From assembly GCA_963733505.1 (NCBI GenBank), contig CAVTDW010000026.1:124001-188000 (forward strand): a DNA stretch of 64,000 nucleotides, given 5' to 3'. Source of the stretch: JALYXV01 sp963733505. Its GTDB lineage: Bacteria; Actinomycetota; Acidimicrobiia; Acidimicrobiales; Palsa-688. This document shows positions 45,106 to 54,100 of this stretch, piece by piece. Positions within the stretch are counted from its first letter, which is position 1; every line of letters begins with the position of its first letter. Both the position numbers and the translations under genes were made by a program. The notes under the pieces were generated by a model. It was not told the DNA's origin. It worked only from the letters and a program-made list of their open reading frames with translations, and made no database searches.

Positions 45106-48100
45106 CGACGGTCGTGGACGCGACGCATCGGGGATCGATGCTGGCGGCCGCGCACGTGCTTCCCACCGCCGCCGCTACCACCCGGTTGGTCAGAACGGCA
45201 TCGCCTGTGTCGACGATGTTCGCCTTCACCGAGTAGCTGATGGTGACGCTCGCTCCGAGCGCGAGGTAGCCCGTCCAGCTGATCGTGCCGCCGGCGTAGC
45301 TGACGCTTCCCCTACTCGCCGTCGCGTCAGCGTTGTAACTGGCGTCGTCGAGGACGCCGGCCAGCGAGTCCGTGAGCGTGGCGCTGGTGTAGTCGGCCTG
45401 TCCCGTGTTCGTAGCCGTGACGGTGTAACCGACCGACGCGCCAGCTACGACTTGGCTGGCCGCGGCGGTCTTGGTGACCACGAGGGCGGGCACGAGCACG
45501 GTCACGGTGGCCGTGCAACGAGGGTCAGCACCGGTCTTGCAGTCCGCGCCCGGCGTGTCCGACAACACCGTGTTGGTGAGCGTGTGGTCACCGGTCGCAG
45601 GGAAGTACGTCGCCACCGAATAGGTGATCGTCGCCGTGGCCCCGACGTCCAGCGCACCGCTCCACACCAGCGTGCTGTTCGCGTAGCCGAGGGTCCCGGT
45701 GCTGGCGACCGCGTTGCCTCCGTAGCCGGCGTCGTCAAGCACGCCAGCTAGCGGGTCAGTGAACGTTGCCGGGGCGTACGCGGTCTGGCCGGTGTTGACG
45801 AGCGTCACGGTGTAGTGGACGACCGAGCCCGCCACCACCGACGCGGTGTCCGCGGTCTTGGTGATCACCAAGCCCGGTATCAGAACCTGTAGTTGCGTGG
45901 AGCACTGTGCCAACGCGCCACCAAGCGGACAGGTGCTGCCTGGAGCCGCTGACGTGACGCTGTTCGTGATGAATTTGTCACCGGTGTCCGGGTCGTGCAC
46001 GGTGATCGAGTACGTGATCGTCGCGCTCGCCCCGATCGGTAGGTCGCCTGTCCACGTGAGGTTTGAGGCGGCGAGGGTGAGGACGCCGGTGCCCACGGCG
46101 GCGTCGCCGTTGTAGTCCGCGTCTGGCAGCACGCCTTGGAGGGAATCATCGACGACCGCGCCGGCGTAGGCGGTCTGGCCGTTGTTGGTGATGATGACCA
46201 TGTAGCCCACGACGCCCCCGGGGGTGGTGGTTGCCGCGCCGACCGACTTGCTTATGTTCAGGCTCGGGATCAGCACCGTCACCGTCGCGGTGCACGCCGT
46301 GTTTCCGCCTGAGCCCGGGCACGTGCTGCCCGGTGCCACGGCGCTGACGGTCGCCGACATCACTTTGTCGCCGGAGTCGGGGTTACGCACCGTGACCGCA
46401 TAGCTGATGGTGGCGGTGTCACCGACGTGGAGTGTGCCCGTCCACGACAGGTTTGGCGCCGTGTAGCTGGCCACGCCGATCGACGCGTCGATCTGGCCGT
46501 CGAACGCTGCGTCGTCCAGAATGCCGGTCAGGGCGGTGTTCACGACCGCGTCGGGGTACGGAGTCTGACCGGTGTTGACCACGGTGATGGTGAACACGAC
46601 GTGGTCACCTGGCGTCGCAGTGGCGACGTTTGCCGACGTCGACACCGCCAGCCCGGGGATCAGGACGGTGACCGTGTTGGCGCATTGGGCGGCCACGCAG
46701 CTGCTGCCTGGCGCCGACGAGGTGACCGACGTGGCCAACAAATGGTTGCCGACATCAGGGTCGGCGACGGTCACCACGTAGGTCACGATCACAGTCGCGC
46801 CGACGGCGAGGTCGCCGGTCCAGGTCAGGCTGGGACTGTTGAAGGTGACCGTGCCGGTCGTTGCCGTCGCGCCACCGGAATAACCGGCGTCATCCAACAC
46901 CCCGGCGAGCCCAGCAGCGACGCTTGCCCCCACGTAGTCCGACTCGCCCGCGTTGGTGATGGTCACCGTGTAGGTGACGCCCGCGCCGGGCACGGTTGTG
47001 GTGCGATCGGCGGTGACGGCGATTTCGAGTACGGGCACCAGCACGGTCACGAACACCTGGCACCCAGGGTTGAAAACGCCGGGAGGGCAACTGCTCCCGA
47101 GCTCGCCCGAGCCCACGTCGTTGACCATCAACCGATTGCCTAGGTCGGGATTGTTGACCCGGACGCTGTAGCTGACCGTGGCGCTCTGGCCGACGGCTAG
47201 GTCGCCGGTCCAGGTCAGGACCAGGTTCGTGATACTGACCGCGCCGCGGCTGGCGGCCGCGTCGGCGTTGTAGGTCGAGTCGTTCAGGACACCGGATAGA
47301 GAGTCCGCCACGGTGGCCGCCGTGTACGCGGTCTGGCCCGAGTTGGTGATCGTGATCGTGTACCCGACAACCTGACCGGGCGCCACGGTGGTCTTGTCCG
47401 CGGACTTTGTGATGGTCAGTGCCGGGATCAGCACAACCACCCTGGTCATGCAGCGCGGGTCGCTGCCACCGGTCGGGCAGTTGTTAGCCGGGGCGTCGCT
47501 GGTGACCACGGTCGACAGGATCTTGTCGCCGGGATCGGGGTTGCGGACCGTCACTGAGCCATCGAGCGTCACGGTCGCGCCGACCGCTATGTCGCCCGTC
47601 CAGACGATCCCGTGACGCACCACGGCGTCGATTACCAAGCTGCCGGACGTCGCGGTTGCGTCGCCGTTGTAGGTCGCGTCGTCCGCCACCCCGACAAAGC
47701 TGGCCACGATCGTGGCCGTGTCATACGGTACCTGGCCGGTGTTGGTGAACGTGAACAGGTCGTGTACCACCCCAGTTGGTTTGGTCGTGGTGACGTCGGT
47801 CGTGTTGGTTATTCGCAGGGTGGCGATGGGCACCATGGTCGTGCACCCGGGATCGGTGCCTCCAGCCGGGCAGGTGCTGCCCGGGGTCCCCGAGGTGACG
47901 GTCTGAACCAGCCGGAAATCCCCGGTGACGGGTTGGTTGACCGTCACGGTGTAGGTCACCGTCGCCGACGCCGGCGCGGCGCCGCCGAGGGCTCCGGTCC
48001 ACGTCAGGGTCTGGCCGCTTAGTCCGACCGTTCCGCTCGTCGCCGTGCCGCCGCCATAAGTTGCATCGTCGAGCAGGCCCGCGAGCGGCATGCTGACCGT

Positions 48101-51100
48101 CGCCGCCGCATAGGGGACTTGTCCGGTGTTGGTGGCGGTGAGCGTGTAGGTCACGGTGGCACCGGGCACGGAGGTGGCGGAGCTCGCTGCCGACGTGATG
48201 GTCAGGGCCGGAGTAAGGACGGCGACAATGTTTCGGCACGCGGCGTTGCCGCTGGCGGGCGGGCAGGTGCTGCCCTGCGTGGTGGAAGCCACTGCGTTGA
48301 CCATCGTCTTGTCCCCGGCACCCGGGTTGTCGGCACTGACGGAGTAGGTGATTGTCGCGGTCGCCCCCACTGCGAGGTCACCGGTCCAGGTGAGTAATGG
48401 GCCCGCGTAGGAGACGGTGCCCCTCGTCGCCAGCGCGTCGGCGTTATACGACCCGTCGTCCAGGGTCCCCTCGAGCGTGTCGGTGACCGTGGCGCCGACG
48501 TAGGGCGTCTGGCCCGAGTTGGCGACCGCGATGGTGTAGGTGACGGATCCGCCCGGTACGACAAAGGTCGTGTTTGCCGACTTGGTGATGGTCAGGCCGG
48601 GAAGTAGGACCGCCAGCATGGCGGTGCACCGGGTGTCGGTGCCCCCGGAGGGGCAGTTGTTGCCGAGCGCCGCCGACACCAGGGTGCCGGTGAGGAGCTG
48701 GTTGCCCGGAGCCGGGTCCGGGTTCTTCACCGTGAGCGTGCCGGTGACGGTGACGACACCCCCGACGGGGATGTCGCCATCCCAGGTGATCGCCGTCGCG
48801 CTGAGGACCAATGTCCCCGAGGTGGCTACCTGGTCACCGGTAGGGATGGCGTCATCGACGGTGTCCGCGCTCGGGCTGGAAACTCTGATGCCCTCGTAAG
48901 GCGTCTGCCCAGTGTTGGTGAATGTCGCCGACAGGTGGACGACCGATCCTGGAGTGGTGGAGGTTTCGGTGTAGTGCTGCTGGATGAGAAGACCCGCCAC
49001 GGTCACGGTGTCGGTGCAACGAGGGTCGCTGCTGCCGACTAGGCAGTCGTCGCTGGCCGGCACCGACGTCGAGCTGAGCGTGCCCGCGAGGATCTGATCG
49101 CCGGTCACGGGAGTGTGCACTGTGACCGAGTAGGTCATGGTGACGATGCCCCGAGCGGGCACCGCCCCGGACCAGGCAAGGTTCGAGTTGGTGTACACGA
49201 CCGCTCCGCCGTCAGCGGTCGCGTCGCCGTTATATGAGGCGTCATCCAGGATCCCGGCCAGTGGGTCGGTGAAGTTGGCCGAGCTGACCGGCACGTGGCT
49301 GAAGTTGACGACCGTCACCGTGTAGTGGACGACAGCGCCAGCAGTCGTCGCTGCGACGTCGGCGGTCTTGGTAAACGTCAAGCTGGCCGAATTTGTTATG
49401 CCGACGGTCGCGGTGCAGCGGTCATCGCCTGCCCCGGAGGGGCAATTGCTCCCCGTCGTCACCGATGTGACGGTGTTGCTCATGACGCCGTCGCCGGTGG
49501 CCGGATCGTTGACTGTCACCGTGTAGGTGATCGTGGCGGAGCTACCAGGAATAAGGGCGCCAGACCAGCTCAACACCCCGCTGGCGTAACTGACGGTGCC
49601 GGCGGTGGCGGCGGTGGACCCGGCGTTGTAGGTGGCGTCGTCGAGGACGCCGGCCAATGAGTCGGCAAACGCCGCCGACGAGTAGGTGGTCTGCCCGGAG
49701 TTGGTCACCTTGACCGTGTAGGTGACCGTCGGCGGGGTCGGCGGGGCGCACGTCGGTCGCGTCACGACGTTGTTGTCCAATGTCGTTGCGCCGTTGACGG
49801 CAAGGAGCCGGCCCTGCACGGCTGCGCCCGCGCTCACGGTGATCGAGGTGTAGGCCAACATGGTCCCGACGAACGTGGAGCCCACCCCGAGGGTTGCGGA
49901 GCTTCCCACCTGCTCGAACACGTTGCAGGTTTGAGCCCCATTGACGAGCCCGACCTGGCTGTTGACTCCAGTTATGAGTGTGGAACCGGCCTGGAGGATG
50001 AAGACGGCGTTCGGGTCGCCTTGGCCGTCGAGCGTCAGCGTCCCGTTGATCCCAAATGACGTCGGCGACTTGTACACCCCTGGCGTCAAGGTCATGCCGG
50101 CCAGCTCGGTTGGGCCCAGATAGGTGGTGGTCGGCGCTCGCGATACGGCGTCGTCGTAGGCGATCGTCAGGTCCGCATGGCCGGTGCAGGCCGCCGGGTC
50201 CCCCGCGTGGGTTGCTCCGTTGACCACTCCGGGCGGGAACCCGGTGATTGAGGCGATCGGGCAGGAGCCAAGATCACCGTTGATGACCGTCGCTCCTGCA
50301 TTGGTCACCCCGGCGCCGGGCAGCACGGCGTAGGTGGCGGCCGAAGCCAAGTCCACGGGCGCCGCGCCAGAAGTGTTCGCACCGATTGTCACGCTGGCGA
50401 CGCCCGCGGTCTTCTGGATGGTGAGCTCGGGCGTGAGGACGACCACGGTGCTGACGCACGAAGCGTTGCCGCTGGCGGGAGGGCAGGTGCTGCCGACAGT
50501 GGAGGAGCTGACCGAGTTGGTCAACGTCTTGTCGCCCGTCTCCGTAGTGTGCACGGTGACCGAATAGGTGATGGTGGCCGTCGCGCCGGTTGCCAGATCG
50601 CCGGTCCACGACAGCGTCGGAGAAGTGACGCTCACGGTGCCGATCGTGGCGGAAGCGTTGTCGTCGTAGGTCGCGTCATCGAGCACCCCGCCCATCGGGT
50701 CGGTCACCGAAGCGGCCGTGTACCCGGTCTGGCCGGTGTTGTGGACGGTGATCGTGTATCCCACTGATCCGCCGGCGATCGTGGCGGTGGTGCTCGCCGT
50801 CTTGGCGATGGTCAGCTGGGGCACGAGGACCGTGATGTGAACCGAGCAGCGGCTATCGGTGCTGCCGGGAGGGCAGTTGTTGCCGGGAGCGTCGGACTCG
50901 GTCGTGGTGGTGAGGCTCTTGTCGCCGGTGTCGGGGTTCATCACCGTGACGCTGCCGCTCAGCAGGACAATCCCACCGACAGGGATGCTGCCGGTCCAGA
51001 TGAGACCCGTCGCCGTGAGCACCAGCGTTCCCGAGGACGCGGTCTGATCGCCGTTGCCCAAGACGTCGTCGGCGAAGGTCGGGGCGACTGAGGAGACGCT

Positions 51101-54100
51101 TATGCCGACATAAGGCACCTGCCCGGTGTTGGTGTATGTCGCCGTGAACTGCACGACCGAGCCCGGGGTGGTGGTCGGACTGACAGGTCCGTTCGCCAGG
51201 ATGAGCCGGGCGACCGCGACGGTGGTGCTGCACTTCGCGTCGGTGCTTCCCGAGGGGCAGTTGTTGCCCGGAGCGCTCGAGGTGACGGCGTCGGTCAACA
51301 AGTTGTCGCCCCCGTCGGCCGCGTGCACGGTGACCGAAAATGTGATGGTCGCGACCGCGCCGACGGCCAGGTCCCCGGTCCAAGTCACGGCGGAGCCAGA
51401 GAAGCTGGCCGTGCCGGTGCTGGCCGCGGCGTTGGCGTTGTACGTGGCGTCGTCGACGACCGCGCTCAGCGAGTCGGACAGCGAGGCTCCAACGAACGCG
51501 GTGGCACCTGAGTTCGTGGCGGTGATGGTGTAACCGACGGTCACCCCGGGCGCCGTCGTCGGGTTGTTCGCTCTCGTGACGATGTCCAGTCCGGGGACCA
51601 ACACCGAAACCGCTGCGCTGCACCGTGCATCGGTGCTGCTCGGCGGGCAGTTGTTTCCCGCGGCCGACGACACGACAGAGTTGTACAACTGCTTGTCGCC
51701 TGGGTCCGGATCGCGGACGGTGACCGCGTAGGTGATGGTTGCGGACGCGCCTGGCGCCAGGGAACCGGTCCACGACAGAACGGAGGCCGAGTAGGAAAGC
51801 GTTCCGGTGGTAGCCGTGGCCCCACCCGAATACGTGGCGTCGGTCAGAACGGCGGCCAGGTTGTCGGTGAAGCTGGCCGCGGGGTACGTCGTCTGCCCGT
51901 TGTTCACGACTGAGATGGTGTAGCCCACGGTGCCGCCTGGAGTCACCGTCGAGGTGTTGGCCGTCTTGGTGAGTGTCAGCCCAGGAACAAGGACGGTAGC
52001 GGTGCTGCGGCAGGCGGAGCTGACCGACCCAGTCGGACAGGGGCTTCCGGGGGCATCGGAGACGACCGTGAAACGCAAGGACCGGTCGCCAGTGTCCGGG
52101 TTGTTGACGGTCAGCGATATGGCGCCCGTCGCGGTGGCACCAGGGGCAAGGTTCAAGACCCAGGCGACAGTGCCGTCGGGGTTCGTGAACAGAGCGCCCG
52201 TGGTGACGGTCGCGTCGTAGTTGTAGGTCGCGTCGTCCACCACTGCGACGACATCGAGGGTGACGGCGAGGCCGGTGTACGCCGTCTGACCGGTGTTCAC
52301 CAACGTGACCGAATAGTGCACGATCGAGCCAGGCGTCGTCGTCGTCTCGACCGAGCCGGTCACGGTGAAGCCGGGGATCAGGACCGCGACGATGCTTGCG
52401 CAAGCCGGAGCGTTGCCCGCCACTGGGCAGGTGTTTCCGGGCGTCGTCGACGTCACCGCGGCGCTCAGGGTCCGGTTGCCGGTGTCGGGCTGGTTGACGG
52501 TGACGGAGTAGTTGATCGTGGCGGTGGCGCCGATCAGCAGGTTGCCGGTCCAGGTGAGCGTTGGGCTGCTGAACGAGACGGCGCCCGCGGTGGTCGCGGC
52601 ATCGTTGTTGTACGCGCCGTCGTCGAGCAGCCCACCGAGACCGTCGCTGAACGTTGCCGCGACGTAGGCGCTCTGACCGGTGTTGGTCACCGAAACGGTG
52701 TACCGCACCACCGATCCCGGGGTGGTCGTCGTGACGTTGGCGGACTTCGTGATCGTCAGTTCCGGGATCAGGACGTCCACGTGGGTGACGCAGGCCGGGC
52801 TCGAACCACCCGTCGGGCAGTTGCTGCCAGCAGCTGTCGAGGTGGTCGTGGTGCTGAGCGAACCGTCGCCCGGATCCGGGGTGCGCACGGTCACCGACGC
52901 GGTGATCGTGACGGTCGCGCCGACCGCCAGGTTGCCGGTCCAGACCAGGGTGGACGCACCAGCGTTGAACACCGCGCTGCCCGCGGTGGCGGCGGCGTCG
53001 GCGTTGTAGGTGGCGTCGTCCAACACCGCGCCCAGTGCCGTCGTGACCGTGGTCGCCGTGTAGGCCGTCTGCCCCGTGTTGGACAGTGTCACGGTGTACG
53101 CGACGGTGCTCCCCGGGGCGGTCGTGCTGCCGTTGGTGGCGGTGGTAATCGACAGCGCGGGAACCAGGACGGCGACGGTGGCCGTGCACTGGGGCGCGGG
53201 ATTCACGCTCGGGCAGGGGCTGCCCGCCGACGGCGACACGATCGTCCCGGTCAGCGATCGGTCGCCCGTGTCAGGGTTGGCGACTGTCGCCGAGTAGGTG
53301 ATGGTGGCGCTGGCGCCGACTGCCAGGGTGCCGGTCCATGCCAATGACGGGCTGGTGAACGTGACGCTCCCCGACGTCGCGGTGCCGTCCGCGTTGTAGT
53401 GGGCGTCGTCGAGCACCCCGGCGAGACTGTCGGTGAGGGTCGCCGCGGGGTAGGCGGACTGCCCAGTGTTGGTGACCACGATGGTGAAATGGACTGTGCT
53501 CCCCGGGCTCGTCGTCGCCCCGTCGGCGGACTTGACGATCGTGAGGCCGGGGACGGTCACCGTCGCCGAGCAGCGGGCATCGCTGCTGGCGCCGGCGGGC
53601 GAGCAGTTCGCGCCCGACGTGGTCGACGTCACCGTGTTGGACAGCACCTTGTTGCCCGCGTCGGGGTTGTTCACGGTGACGGAGTAGCTGATCGTGACCG
53701 AGCCGTTGGCCGCGACGTTGCCGGTCCACCCAAGGGTGGACGACGCATACGTGACGGTCCCGGCCGTCGCAGTGGCGTTGGCGTTGTACACCGCGTCGTC
53801 GACCACGCCCGTCAACGGGTCGCTGACGGTGGCTCCGGTCCACAGGGTCGGCCCGGTGTTGGTGACGGTGATGGTGTAGCCGACGGTGCTGCCCGCGGCC
53901 GCGGAGGAGACGTTGGCCGTCTTGACGATCACGATCGGCCCCGCGGTGATCACCAGGGTGACCGCCTTGGTGGCCGTCTGGCTGTTGGCATCGATGACCG
54001 ACGCGGTGAACGGTGAGCTCCCCACGGTCGTCGGGGTGCCGGACACGACGCCGGTGGCGGTGTTGAGCGTCAACCCGGCGGGGAGGCTTCCGGCCACGAT

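Noticed and set aside
45106..53940. CRISPR-like or recent tandem array in the giant gene
   Set aside because: Units are protein-level repeats of about 390 bp with diverged DNA, in one open frame, and without spacers.
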